From NCBI GenBank assembly GCA_934565415.1, contig CAKTHQ010000010.1:1-64000 (forward strand): a stretch of 64,000 nt of DNA. The letters are read 5' to 3'. The translations under genes and the position numbers were made by a program. The DNA comes from an uncultured Oscillospiraceae bacterium. Lineage in GTDB: Bacteria; Bacillota; Clostridia; Oscillospirales; Oscillospiraceae. This document shows, piece after piece, positions 55,270-63,725 of this stretch (its first letter is position 1; each line of letters opens with the position of its first letter). The notes beneath the pieces are model-generated. The model saw nothing but the letters and a program-made list of their open reading frames with translations. It had not been told where the DNA came from and searched no databases.

Positions 55270-55302
55270 ATACTCAGAAAGAAAATGAAGGAGGAACCAA
55301 GT

Positions 55303-55671
55303 ATGGGAATCAAAAAAGCAGCAATGGCCGGGACGCTGGAATGCAGCGATGCTCGAGTAACGGTAAAGCCCAAGAAAGCCATCATTCTGAATCTGGAGGA
55401 CACGGTGGCGGAAAACCAAAAGGACGCCGTCCGATTCAATCTGTACCGCGCCTTGAGGTCCATTGACTATGACCCTACCAAGGGCATTGTCCGCATCAAC
55501 GGCCTGGACATTCCCCACTGGCAGGGAGACATCCAGGGCCGCCTGGCTTCGGCGGATACAGTCGTGGGCGTATGCACGGTAGACGGGAAAACGGTAGATA
55601 TTCCTTTTAAGGATGTGAAACGGATCATCGCCCTGGCCAAGGCCTGCGAGGTCTACCATGGGGATCTGTAA
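55303..55671 (+). CDS. Orphan citrate lyase acyl-carrier (CitD)-like protein
   Basis: A 122-residue protein. The N-terminus MGIKKAAMAGTLECSDARVT matches CitD (ALAGTLESSD). CitD carries a phosphoribosyl-dephospho-CoA on the first Ser of ESSD; here that residue is Cys (ECSD). The rest diverges from CitD and includes GRLASADTVVGVCTVDGKT. No citE, citF, citC or citG lies near. AAGGAGG precedes ATG 55303. It may be a repurposed carrier domain; the assignment rests mainly on the first 20 residues. Confidence 0.5.
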   Translation: MGIKKAAMAGTLECSDARVTVKPKKAIILNLEDTVAENQKDAVRFNLYRALRSIDYDPTKGIVRINGLDIPHWQGDIQGRLASADTVVGVCTVDGKTVDIPFKDVKRIIALAKACEVYHGDL

Positions 55672-55785
55672 GATAAGAAAGAGCAAGCCCTGCTCCTTTG
55701 GGTAGCCAAGAAAGGCTGTTAAAACGATTTATCATTGCTAACACCACAAATCCTTATTTTTAAAATATTTTCGTATGAAATTGCC

Positions 55786-55836
55786 GAAAAAACCGCCTCC
55801 GATGCCGAAATTCTACGGCATCGGGGGCGATTTTTA
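55786..55836. terminator. Bidirectional terminator
   Basis: A near-perfect 14-bp stem (55794-55807 with 55816-55829), an A run before and a T run after. It serves both the CitD-like gene and the convergent DivIVA gene ending at 55854. Confidence 0.85.
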
Positions 55837-55853
55837 TCACGTTCAGGAAGCGC

Positions 55854-56363
55854 TTATTTCTTCGCCAGGCTCTTCAGGCTTTCCGTCATCTTCTTGGCGG
55901 CGGCACCGGCGTTTTTCAGGCTCTGGGTCAGGTCCACCTTTCGGGCAGGCTTTTCCTTTGCGGCATTTGCGGCATTCGTCAGTGCCACGCACTTATCCTC
56001 GGCGTTGATGGTCTCCGTTCGGGCAATGGCCAGGCTGCTTTTGGCCTGAGCCAGGTCTGCCTGGAGCTGTTGGATTTGGATATCGCGCTGGGTCATCTGC
56101 TCCTGAGTCTGCTGCAAAGCCTGGGTCAACCGGGTATTTTCTGCCCGCTGCTGGCTCAGGGACCAGTTCAGAGCCTGGAGCTTTTCTCCCTGAGCATCCC
56201 GGGCACCGGTGAGCTCCTCCAGCCTGTGCTGCAGGTTCTCGTTCTCCAGTTCCTTTCGGCGGAGCATCCCCTCCACCTTTTCCAGAAAGGCATCTACCTC
56301 GCCCATGTCATAGCCCCGCATTTTGCGGCCGAATTCTACATCTCGAACAGTATCCGCATCCAT
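55854..56363 (-). CDS. DivIVA domain coiled-coil protein
   Basis: A 169-residue protein. The N-terminal VRDVEFGRKMRGYDMGEVDAFLEKV (7-31) is the DivIVA membrane-curvature domain; a long Gln/Glu-rich coiled coil follows (about 33-120), then a basic Lys-rich tail. It is likely a polar or septal scaffold. It lies 24 bases downstream of the large deacetylase-like membrane protein and is probably cotranscribed with it, hinting at a shared role in envelope growth. Confidence 0.87.
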   Translation of the reverse strand: MDADTVRDVEFGRKMRGYDMGEVDAFLEKVEGMLRRKELENENLQHRLEELTGARDAQGEKLQALNWSLSQQRAENTRLTQALQQTQEQMTQRDIQIQQLQADLAQAKSSLAIARTETINAEDKCVALTNAANAAKEKPARKVDLTQSLKNAGAAAKKMTESLKSLAKK

Positions 56364-56387
56364 CTCTGTCTTCCTCCGCTTCTCTGT

Positions 56388-58550
56388 TTAGTTAGGAACG
56401 TTACCCCGGTTGCTGACATCCAGCACCACGTTGCAATCGAAGTAGTCGCTGAACTGGTTGGAGTGCCAGGCCATGGCGTTACCGGTGACCATCAGCCGGT
56501 TCTGGTGTACATAGGTGATGTTGATGTCGGTTTTCGGCTCGGAGCCCTGGCCTACAAAGTAGCGGTAGCCCTGGTCGTAGAGCACGGTAAACTTATTGCC
56601 GGAATAATCGTCAATATCCGTAGCCCGGGCAAAGACGATGGTATCCACCTCTCCCAGCACGGGCACGGCCTGGTTGGTAAAGTTCTGGATGTCCGTCCGG
56701 ATCTCGCTGACGCTCAGAGAGCGGTAGTCCTTATTGGCATAGCTGAAGCAAGCGATGGTGTAGCCCCTATCCCGCAGAGCCTGGACCACTTCCTTGGCCT
56801 GGGCCACCTGGTCATCGTAGTACTGCTGGCCGTTGGAGGACACATAGGAAGTATCCGTCCGGTAGCCGAAGACGCCCTGGGAGCCGGTAACGGCCAGAGT
56901 CGCCCGGGCACCCCGGTAAGAGAAGTCCGGATGCTCGGCAATGAAGCTTTCCAGGATGGGCACAAAGTCGTAGTCCCCCACATTGGACTGGCCGGAGCCA
57001 TCCACATAGGCGGCCTTGATTTCCCCATTCTGCACCACCAGCTTGTTGGCAAAGCCGGCGCCGGCGGCATCGGGCTCCCCGTCCTTGTTGCCGTCTACCA
57101 TGTACTGGAAGTAGTTGACCATGGTTTCCGTCAGCATAACGGGCTTCTTGTTGGCAGGCAGCCAGATGGAGTTGTAGGAGAAGTTGGAAGAACCGGTCAG
57201 GTCTACGTTGCTGGCCACGAAGCTGTTGAAGTCCACCAGCACATAGCCGTTGTTATAGAGCTGGTTCAGAATTTTGCTGAATTCCTCGGTGGTGACGAAG
57301 TTCCGGTTGTACTGGCCGCCGTTTTCGCTGTCGGCAAAGGCCCGGATGGGGTCCTGAATCAGCACATGGAAGGAAAGGTTGGGAATGGTGCTGTAGTCCT
57401 TCCATTCCTGCAGGGAAGCCTGCTCGTTCAGGTACCCGGACCGCTTAGAGTTCAGCTCTGCGGTGACGGCCTCGTCATCGGTCTGAAAGCTGTCCAGCTT
57501 GGCGATGGCCCCGTCGTAGTCGTACTGGGTAGCCAGGTCCTGGGCCTCTTTCAGAATGTCCTGATACTCGTTTGCAATCCGGTCTGCCTCCTCGCTGGCC
57601 TGCAGGGCCTCGGCAGCCTTTTTTTCGTCGTTGATCTTTTTGGCCTTAAAGACATTGGTCAGGGACCCGGCCACAAAGGATACAATGAGGATCATGGCAA
57701 TGAGGGCAAACAGAGGCGGCAGATAGGCCTCTTTGATAATCTGCATCTTCGTCGGCTTTTTCCGTCTTCTCCGGCGGCCGTTTTCATCCACAGCCTCCGG
57801 CTCCGGATTTTTCCGCCGGTTGATGGGCTCCATGTACCAGGCCATAAACTTCTCAAAGAAGGTAGGGGTCGTCCGGGGTTTCTTCTCCTTCTTTTCCCGC
57901 TTGGGGAGCTTGGGAAGGCTCAGCTTTTTCTTTTCCTTCTTGGGCGGCTCCTCGTAGCCCTGGCCGTTATAGTCCGGGTCGTAGCTGGGGTCGTACTCGC
58001 CGCCCTCATAATTGGGGTCGTAATTTGGATCGTAGTCCCCCTGCTGAGGATCATACGCCGGGTCATACCCACCCTGGTCATACTGCTGGTCGTAGCCGCC
58101 CTCTTCATACGGCTGCCCATCGTCATATTGGGGCTGCCGGGGCTGACGTGCCTTCCGCAGCGGGGGCTCCTCCTCCTGGCTGGGGTCGTAGGCCGGGTCA
58201 TACTGCTGGGGATCGAAGTCCGGGCCAAAGTCCTCCTGCTCCTCCTGCCGCTCCTTGCGGGGGAAGAACAGGTCCTCGTCCGGGTCCTCGTTCTCGCTGT
58301 AATCCTGGTCCAGGTCCTGCCGGCCCGGGTCTGATTGTGGGCCATTGTCCCCGTTCAGAAGCTTCTGGAACTCCTCGTCGTCCTCCAGGTCGAAGTCCTG
58401 GAACTGGTCGTCCCCGGTCTCCCCTTCAAACTGGCCCAAGTCCAAGTCCTCGTCCCCATTGGGGGTATCTGCCTCAGCCTGGTCGTTCAGGTCCATATCG
58501 TCGTATTCCTTATCGAAATCAAATTCCATATCGAAATCGTTCTTATCCAT
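56388..58550 (-). CDS. Large membrane protein with acidic YDP-repeat tail and polysaccharide-deacetylase-like extracellular domain
   Basis: A 720-residue protein. Residues 1-110 are strongly acidic. Residues 115-205 are YDPxYDP-type repeats (YDQQYDQGGYDPAYDPQQ). A Lys/Arg-rich stretch (210-275) leads to one membrane segment near 285-305, then a coiled coil (315-370). The C-terminal half resembles a polysaccharide deacetylase fold (FHVLIQDPIRAF, ESFIAEHPDFSYRGARATLA, RGYTIACFSYANKDY). The usual catalytic Asp and His pairs are not evident, so activity is doubtful. It has its own promoter. Confidence 0.7.
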   Translation of the reverse strand: MDKNDFDMEFDFDKEYDDMDLNDQAEADTPNGDEDLDLGQFEGETGDDQFQDFDLEDDEEFQKLLNGDNGPQSDPGRQDLDQDYSENEDPDEDLFFPRKERQEEQEDFGPDFDPQQYDPAYDPSQEEEPPLRKARQPRQPQYDDGQPYEEGGYDQQYDQGGYDPAYDPQQGDYDPNYDPNYEGGEYDPSYDPDYNGQGYEEPPKKEKKKLSLPKLPKREKKEKKPRTTPTFFEKFMAWYMEPINRRKNPEPEAVDENGRRRRRKKPTKMQIIKEAYLPPLFALIAMILIVSFVAGSLTNVFKAKKINDEKKAAEALQASEEADRIANEYQDILKEAQDLATQYDYDGAIAKLDSFQTDDEAVTAELNSKRSGYLNEQASLQEWKDYSTIPNLSFHVLIQDPIRAFADSENGGQYNRNFVTTEEFSKILNQLYNNGYVLVDFNSFVASNVDLTGSSNFSYNSIWLPANKKPVMLTETMVNYFQYMVDGNKDGEPDAAGAGFANKLVVQNGEIKAAYVDGSGQSNVGDYDFVPILESFIAEHPDFSYRGARATLAVTGSQGVFGYRTDTSYVSSNGQQYYDDQVAQAKEVVQALRDRGYTIACFSYANKDYRSLSVSEIRTDIQNFTNQAVPVLGEVDTIVFARATDIDDYSGNKFTVLYDQGYRYFVGQGSEPKTDINITYVHQNRLMVTGNAMAWHSNQFSDYFDCNVVLDVSNRGNVPN

Positions 58551-58582
58551 GGTTTATCCCACCTTATGGTATAATCAAATCT

Positions 58583-58611
58583 ATTCTATCATTCCCTTTT
58601 GAAAAATGCAA
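58583..58611 (-). promoter_or_regulatory. Promoter of the deacetylase-like/divIVA operon
   Basis: Minus-strand TTGCAT (58606-58611), 17-base spacer, TAGAAT (58583-58588), 33 bases before the ATG. Confidence 0.7.
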
Positions 58612-58675
58612 GTCAAATTGACATAAAACAGGGTTAAGAATTAATGAATCTTTTGTACACCTGTGTCCCCTTCCC

Positions 58676-58704
58676 TTGCTTTTGTCCCCTAACTATGATA
58701 ATAT
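58676..58704 (+). promoter_or_regulatory. Promoter of luxS-mtnN
   Basis: TTGCTT (58676-58681), 17-base spacer, TAATAT (58699-58704), 29 bases before the ATG. Confidence 0.65.
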
Positions 58705-58732
58705 TACAAAAAAACTAGGAGGGCATCACCCT

Positions 58733-59209
58733 ATGGAAAAAATCACCAGCTTTACCATCGACCATCTGCGCCTGCAGCCCGGCCTATATGTATCCCGGGT
58801 GGATAAGATCGGCGCGGAGACCGTCACCACCTTTGACCTTCGTATCACCAGGCCCAACGAGGAGCCGGTTATGAATACCGCCGAGGTTCACACCATCGAG
58901 CATCTGGCCGCCACCTATCTGCGCAACGAGCCCCAGTGGAAGGACAAGGTGCTGTACTTTGGCCCCATGGGCTGCCGCACGGGCTTCTACCTGCTGCTGG
59001 CGGGGAACCTTTCTTCCAGGGATGTGCTGCCCCTGGTGACGGACTGCTTCCGGTTTATCCGGGATTACCGTGGCGAAGTCCCCGGGGCCAGCGCCAAGGA
59101 CTGCGGCAACTACCTGGATATGAACCTGTCCATGGCCAATTACTGGGGCAAGCGCTACACGGCCCTGCTGGAAACCATCACCCCGGAGCGACTGGTATAC
59201 CCGGAATAA
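58733..59209 (+). CDS. luxS: S-ribosylhomocysteine lyase LuxS
   Basis: A 158-residue metalloenzyme. It cleaves S-ribosylhomocysteine to homocysteine and DPD, the AI-2 precursor. Metal ligands lie in HTIEHLAATYLRN (His/His) and in the later AKDCGNY (Cys). The catalytic Cys is in GPMGCRTGFYLLLAG. AGGAGG precedes ATG 58733. It pairs with mtnN 12 bases on; together they recycle S-adenosylhomocysteine. Confidence 0.95.
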   Translation: MEKITSFTIDHLRLQPGLYVSRVDKIGAETVTTFDLRITRPNEEPVMNTAEVHTIEHLAATYLRNEPQWKDKVLYFGPMGCRTGFYLLLAGNLSSRDVLPLVTDCFRFIRDYRGEVPGASAKDCGNYLDMNLSMANYWGKRYTALLETITPERLVYPE

Positions 59210-59221
59210 AGGAGAATGTAC

Positions 59222-59932
59222 ATGAATAAAAAGCTCGGCATCATCGGCGCCATGTCCATGGAAGTGGAGACACTGGTTTCCGCCATGGGGGCCCCTGTCC
59301 CCAAGAAAATCGCGGGGAGCCTCTTTTATGAAGGCACTTTGGAAGGCCTGCCCGCCGTGGTGGTCCAGTGCGGGGTGGGCAAGGTCAATGCGGCCCTGTG
59401 TGCCCAAATCCTGTGTACCGCCTTTTCCGTCACCCATCTGGTGAACACCGGCATTGCCGGTTCCCTGTGCAGCGATTTGGACATTGGGGACCTGGTAGTC
59501 AGCCGGGACGCCATGTACCACGATTTTGACTGCGTCCACTTTGGCTATCCCTACGGCAAGGTGCCGGGAATGGACACCGTCGCCTTCCCCGCCAACGACA
59601 CGATGATGGCCTACGCCTTCTCCGCCGCGGAAAAGGTGAACCCGGGCCATACCAAAATCGGCCGGGTAGCCAGCGGGGACCAGTTTATTGCCGACGGCGA
59701 GAAAAAGACCTTTATCATTGAAAAAACCCAGGCCCTGTGCACCGAAATGGAGGGCGCCGCCATTGCCCAGACGGCCTACCGGAACAAGGTGCCCTTTGTA
59801 ATCCTCCGCTCCATTTCCGACAAGGCCGACCACAGCGCCGAAATGGACTACCCCACCTTCGAAACCCTCTCCGCCCACCGCTGCGCCCAGGTGACGCAAA
59901 CCATGGCGAAGATGCTGCTGGAAGCGGAGTAA
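59222..59932 (+). CDS. mtnN: 5'-methylthioadenosine/S-adenosylhomocysteine nucleosidase
   Basis: A 236-residue enzyme releasing adenine from MTA and SAH. The N-terminus KLGIIGAMSMEVETLVSAMG, NTGIAGSLCSDLDIGDLVVS, catalytic EMEGAAIAQTA and ISDKAD are all family motifs. The second ATG (59222) is chosen because AAAGGAG is seven bases upstream. It feeds ribosylhomocysteine to LuxS, encoded just before. Confidence 0.95.
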   Translation: MNKKLGIIGAMSMEVETLVSAMGAPVPKKIAGSLFYEGTLEGLPAVVVQCGVGKVNAALCAQILCTAFSVTHLVNTGIAGSLCSDLDIGDLVVSRDAMYHDFDCVHFGYPYGKVPGMDTVAFPANDTMMAYAFSAAEKVNPGHTKIGRVASGDQFIADGEKKTFIIEKTQALCTEMEGAAIAQTAYRNKVPFVILRSISDKADHSAEMDYPTFETLSAHRCAQVTQTMAKMLLEAE

Positions 59933-59995
59933 TAACGTATTTCAGCGTGGGCTGTTACCGCTTGGTTTTAAGCTGGTCTATTCTGTGGGCTGGGT

Positions 59996-60421
59996 GCCTC
60001 CGGCGGCGTCTTTCTTGTCCCGCCAAGAAAGAGGGGAAAGAATGCGGCTCAAGGGGGCATTGAAGTCTCGTTCCCGCTCGAAGCCATCCCCCCTTGAGAA
60101 TTCCCCCCGGCGGTGGTGACTGCTGGAGCGCTCAAAAGTCTTTCCCTGTTTGAAATAAATCCGTAAACTTGCAAAAGTCCTTTGGCTTTGTAACAGTATC
60201 CAACAACTTCCCAATACTGGCTTTCAGTTTGCGTGGGGGTACGTTTCTCCTTAGGGAATTCGTGAAGACTTCTCTTACTGAGTCCTCAGCAGTCACCACG
60301 CCGGTAGGGGGGGTACTTAGGGGGGGAGGCGGCTTCGAATGGGAGTGAGACTTCAGCGCTCCCCCCTAAGGCTGCTTCTTATCGATTTTCTTGCAGAAGC
60401 AAGAAAACCGCCCCCGGAGGG
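59996..60421. mobile_element. MITE-like element with ~120-base imperfect terminal inverted repeats
   Basis: The left arm (59996-60126) and the complement of the right arm (60287-60421) share in order: CCTCCGG-GGCG, a TTTCTTG...CAAGAAA hairpin, TTGAAGTCTC then CTCGAAGCC against TGAAGTCTCACTC then TTCGAAGCC, a CCCCCC tract, and GTGGTGACTGCTG. The central 160 bases encode nothing recognisable. No transposase is present, so mobility in trans is inferred. It fills most of the 572-base gap between mtnN and the DAHP synthase gene. Confidence 0.7.
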
Positions 60422-60504
60422 ACCCCGCCCATAGGACGCACCAGTCTCCTATCAACAAAACCAATTACAAACACATACACCAAAAAGAGAAAAGAGAAAC
60501 CGCT

Positions 60505-61533
60505 ATGAACATGGATTTCAAACGCAAGCTCACCATCCCCAGCGACTTAAAGCAGGAATACCCGGTCACTAAGGAGATGGCAGAAACTTTTGAGCGCCGG
60601 GACCAGGAACTGAAGGCCATTCTCTCCGGGAAAGACCGCCGCCTGGCCCTGATCATTGGGCCCTGCTCTGCCGACCGGGAGGACAGCGTACTGGACTATA
60701 TCTCCCGCCTGATTCCCGTCCAGGAGCAGGTGAAGGACCGGATCCTCATCATCCCCCGGGTGTATACCAACAAGCCCCGGACCACCGGCGCGGGGTACAA
60801 GGGGATGCTTCACCAGCCGGACCCCAACGCCGCCCCGGATATGCTGAAAGGGCTCATCGCCATCCGGGAGCTGCATATGCGGGTGCTGCGGGAGACCGGC
60901 TTCTCCTGTGCCGACGAAATGCTGTACCCCGAGAACTATAAGTACCTGGACGATGTGCTGGCCTATGTGGCCGTGGGGGCCCGGTCTGTAGAAGATCAGC
61001 AGCACCGGCTCACCAGCTCCGGCATTTCCGTCCCCGTGGGCATGAAGAATCCCACCGGCGGGGATCTGTCCGTGATGATGAACTCCATCAACGCCGCCCA
61101 GCACAGCCATACCTTTATCTACCGGGGCTGGGAGGCCACCTCTGCTGGCAACCCCTACGCCCACGCCATCCTCCGGGGCTACACCAACAAGCACGGCGAC
61201 CCCCGGCCCAACTACCACTTTGAGGACCTGCGATTCCTGCACCGGCTGTATGAGGAGCAGGGTCTCATGAACCCCGCCGCCATCATCGACGCCAACCATG
61301 CCAACTCCGGCAAAGACCCCTTCCAGCAGGGCCGCATCATCCGGGAGGTCCTGCAAAGCCGGGCCTTTGACCGTGGCATCCACGACCTGGTCAAGGGCTT
61401 CATGGTGGAAAGCTACATTGAAGACGGCAACCAGAAAATCGGCGGCGGCGTCTACGGCAAGTCCATCACCGACGCCTGCCTGGGCTGGGAAAAGACGGAA
61501 CGGCTGATTTTTGAAATCGCGGAAATGGTATAA
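60505..61533 (+). CDS. 3-deoxy-7-phosphoheptulonate (DAHP) synthase, AroG/F/H type
   Basis: A 342-residue type I-alpha DAHP synthase joining PEP and erythrose-4-phosphate, the first step of the shikimate pathway. Motifs: LIIGPCSADREDSVLDY, YTNKPRTTGAGYKG (phosphate binding), GMKNPTGGDLSVMMNSI and IIDANHANSGKDPFQQ. The sequence GAGYKG replaces the more usual VGWKG. ATG 60505 follows a weak GAGAAA site. The MITE-like element ends about 84 bases upstream and no clear promoter was seen between them. Confidence 0.93.
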   Translation: MNMDFKRKLTIPSDLKQEYPVTKEMAETFERRDQELKAILSGKDRRLALIIGPCSADREDSVLDYISRLIPVQEQVKDRILIIPRVYTNKPRTTGAGYKGMLHQPDPNAAPDMLKGLIAIRELHMRVLRETGFSCADEMLYPENYKYLDDVLAYVAVGARSVEDQQHRLTSSGISVPVGMKNPTGGDLSVMMNSINAAQHSHTFIYRGWEATSAGNPYAHAILRGYTNKHGDPRPNYHFEDLRFLHRLYEEQGLMNPAAIIDANHANSGKDPFQQGRIIREVLQSRAFDRGIHDLVKGFMVESYIEDGNQKIGGGVYGKSITDACLGWEKTERLIFEIAEMV

Positions 61534-61545
61534 GATAAACAGCAC

Positions 61546-61578
61546 AGCCCCCTCGGGAAATTTCCGAGGGGGCATTTT
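61546..61578 (+). terminator. Terminator after DAHP synthase
   Basis: GCCCCCTCGG and CCGAGGGGGC with extra AAATTT symmetry in the loop, then ATTTTGC, 13 bases past the stop. Confidence 0.8.
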
Positions 61579-61603
61579 GCGTTTCTCCCGCCGTAGGCGG
61601 ATT

Positions 61604-63013
61604 TCATCCCGCAGGGATTTCACTTTCTACTCCAACCATCCAATCATACACCAGCTCTCCCCTGGTCTGCCAGTAGTAGCTGACCTCCTGGTAGTCCTGG
61701 GTCAGTACCAGCTCGTCCTGCTCCCGGCGGTAGGGAAGCCGCTGCGCGTCCCCGGAAAAGAACCGCAGCTCCAGGGTACCGTTGGAAACCGCATAGGCAA
61801 AGGGTCGGGCTTCGCCGGTGGATAAAATTGCCTGGCCGGTCATGTTGGCATAGAAGGTATAGCCCGTGACCTCCGGGGTCTCGTTTTTCTTGGTCACATC
61901 CCCATACAGTTCCCAGGTCCCCAAAAGGGTGGTTGGGGGATACATTTCCACCCGGAAATAATCAAACATCATCTTGATATAAACACCAAGGCCATCCGTT
62001 TCCCGCTCCGGGCAGGTACCAACCAGAGCAAAGACGCCGCTCCGGTTTTGGACAAACCGAATGGACAATATCGCTCCCTGCCGTTCGCCGGAAATGCTGC
62101 CGTCCTTGCCCTCTGAGGGGTTGTATTCCCGATACGCACCCTCCGCCCATTGTACACATTCTTCCTGGGTTTTCTCTCCCAGATCCCGGACAGCAAACTT
62201 AATGTCCGGTTCCTTTGTGTAGACGATGCTTGCTTCCCGGTCCGACATGGATCTTACCAGCATGACCCATTCATCGTTATTTGGCAGATAGGTAGACCAT
62301 TCGTCTGTTTGGGCGCACGCTATAAAAAAATCCTCCGTTTGTTCTGTCCATGCGCCATTTTCCCACTTGGTGACCGGTAATGTAATATCGGACTGTCGGC
62401 GAACAAGCACGCTCTGCTCCCCTTCCGGCAGCAGCTCCCACTGGGTATCCGGCAGAATGTCCGATTTTTCCGCCCAGCCGGTGATCCTCCCTTCTCCCCG
62501 GTCCAATATCAGCAGGCCGCAGTCCTCCCACAAAAGGTGATACCGAACGATCAGTTCTTCCGCCCCGTCCCGGTCAATGTCCGCCAGGCCGAAGCTTACC
62601 GGCCCGCAGTCCCGGTTTTTGAATTCCTCCCGCAGGTATTCCGTGTAGTCGGACAGAGTCATGTCCGTATCCGTTTCCGTAAACAGGAAAGTCTCCCGAT
62701 TTTCCAGAATGGCCAAAAAATCCTCCGGCAAACCTTCCGACTGGAAGAAGGCATTGTCCTCCGTCTCCCCGGGAAGCTGCTCTACCTCCACTTCGGCAGG
62801 CCGGACCCAGCTTTTTTCCAGGTAGGGCTTTAGGATGGCCCCGGCTCCAATGGTCACCGCCAGCAGGGCCGCCACGGCCCCGGATCTGACGGCGATTTTT
62901 CGCTGCCGGTCCTTTTTCCGCAGCGCCAGCTGCCCCGTGCGGAGGGCCTGAGCCTCCAATATGTACTGGGTGTCCAGGTTCCCCAAAAGCTCCATCAGCT
63001 CCAGCTCTGTCAT
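61604..63013 (-). CDS. Probable membrane anti-sigma factor with large extracellular domain
   Basis: A 469-residue protein. A short cytoplasmic N-terminus (TELELMELLGNLDTQYILEA) could hold the sigma factor. One membrane segment (about 43-62, AVRSGAVAALLAVTIGAGA) and a roughly 400-residue extracellular part follow; the latter has no named domain that I recognise (FGLADIDRDGAEELIVRY, LLGTWELYGDVTKKNETPEV). The start overlaps the sigma-factor stop (ATGA), the usual sigma/anti-sigma arrangement. AGGAGG precedes ATG 63013. The signal sensed is unknown. Confidence 0.7.
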   Translation of the reverse strand: MTELELMELLGNLDTQYILEAQALRTGQLALRKKDRQRKIAVRSGAVAALLAVTIGAGAILKPYLEKSWVRPAEVEVEQLPGETEDNAFFQSEGLPEDFLAILENRETFLFTETDTDMTLSDYTEYLREEFKNRDCGPVSFGLADIDRDGAEELIVRYHLLWEDCGLLILDRGEGRITGWAEKSDILPDTQWELLPEGEQSVLVRRQSDITLPVTKWENGAWTEQTEDFFIACAQTDEWSTYLPNNDEWVMLVRSMSDREASIVYTKEPDIKFAVRDLGEKTQEECVQWAEGAYREYNPSEGKDGSISGERQGAILSIRFVQNRSGVFALVGTCPERETDGLGVYIKMMFDYFRVEMYPPTTLLGTWELYGDVTKKNETPEVTGYTFYANMTGQAILSTGEARPFAYAVSNGTLELRFFSGDAQRLPYRREQDELVLTQDYQEVSYYWQTRGELVYDWMVGVESEIPAG

Positions 63014-63567
63014 GCCAGCCCCTCCTGTTTCAAAAAACCGTCCAGTCGAAGCCGGATCCTGCGCAGCATGGTGCGGACCTTCCCCTGGGAAAAGCCGCTT
63101 TTTTCCGCGATCTCCCGGGAAGTATCCAGGTACCAGTACCGGCACACGAACACACCGCGCTCCACCGGGCTCAGCCCCCTTAAAAACCGCTCAATGGCAT
63201 CCAGCGTCTCCCGGCGGATGGCCGCGTCCTCCGGGCCCAATTCCCCGCTGACGCAGTCCTTCAGCTCCTCCAGCGCCACGGAAAAGCTGCCCCCGCCCCG
63301 CCGGAAAGCCTGTTTTCTCCGCCAGCGGTCAATAGACAGATTCCGGGTGATCCGCCCCAAAAACACCGACAGCACATTGGGTCGATCCGGCGGAATATGG
63401 TTCCAGGCCGAAAGCCAGGTATCACTGACGCTTTCCTCCGCATCCTCTCTGTTTTCTAAAATATTCATGGCAATGCACTGGCAGTAATCCCCGTATTTCC
63501 CCGCGGTCTCGCTGATGGCGTCCTCCGACCGGGCAAAGTACAGGTCGATAATCTGGCTATCCTCCAT
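63010..63567 (-). CDS. ECF-type RNA polymerase sigma factor
   Basis: A 185-residue protein. Region 2 lies at about 25-90 (NREDAEESVSDTWLSAWNHI, ITRNLSIDRWRRKQAF). Region 4 lies at about 120-180 (LSPVERGVFVCRYWYLDTSR, then EIAEKSGFSQGKVRTMLRRI). It directs transcription of an envelope or stress regulon. AGGAGG precedes the ATG. An ECF-like promoter upstream suggests it activates its own operon. Confidence 0.92.
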   Translation of the reverse strand: MEDSQIIDLYFARSEDAISETAGKYGDYCQCIAMNILENREDAEESVSDTWLSAWNHIPPDRPNVLSVFLGRITRNLSIDRWRRKQAFRRGGGSFSVALEELKDCVSGELGPEDAAIRRETLDAIERFLRGLSPVERGVFVCRYWYLDTSREIAEKSGFSQGKVRTMLRRIRLRLDGFLKQEGLA

Positions 63568-63600
63568 TTTGGATGCCTCCTTTTTCTCTCTTCACCTATA

Positions 63601-63629
63601 TAGACGGAAAAATAACGGGAAGTGTTTCA
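63601..63629 (-). promoter_or_regulatory. Probable autoregulated ECF promoter
   Basis: Minus-strand TGAAAC (63624-63629), 17-base spacer, CGTCTA (63601-63606), 34 bases before the sigma-factor ATG. The TGAAAC/CGTC pair is typical of ECF promoters in Bacillota and unlike the sigma-A promoters elsewhere in the window. Confidence 0.75.
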
Positions 63630-63674
63630 TTTTTTCGGAGAAAAATAACACCCCCTAACTTTCCATACTCCCCC

Positions 63675-63702
63675 TTTACTTTTTCTTCCCAGCCCGTATA
63701 AT
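63675..63702 (+). promoter_or_regulatory. Promoter of the zinc-ribbon membrane protein
   Basis: TTTACT (63675-63680), 16-base spacer, TATAAT (63697-63702), 24 bases before the ATG. It is divergent from the ECF promoter. Confidence 0.65.
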
Positions 63703-63725
63703 AAAAGCAAAGGAGGCGAAGACAA

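Noticed and set aside
56070..58334. 754-codon frame antisense to the deacetylase-like protein
   Set aside because: Hydrophobic low-complexity product caused by the reverse complement of acidic YDP repeats.
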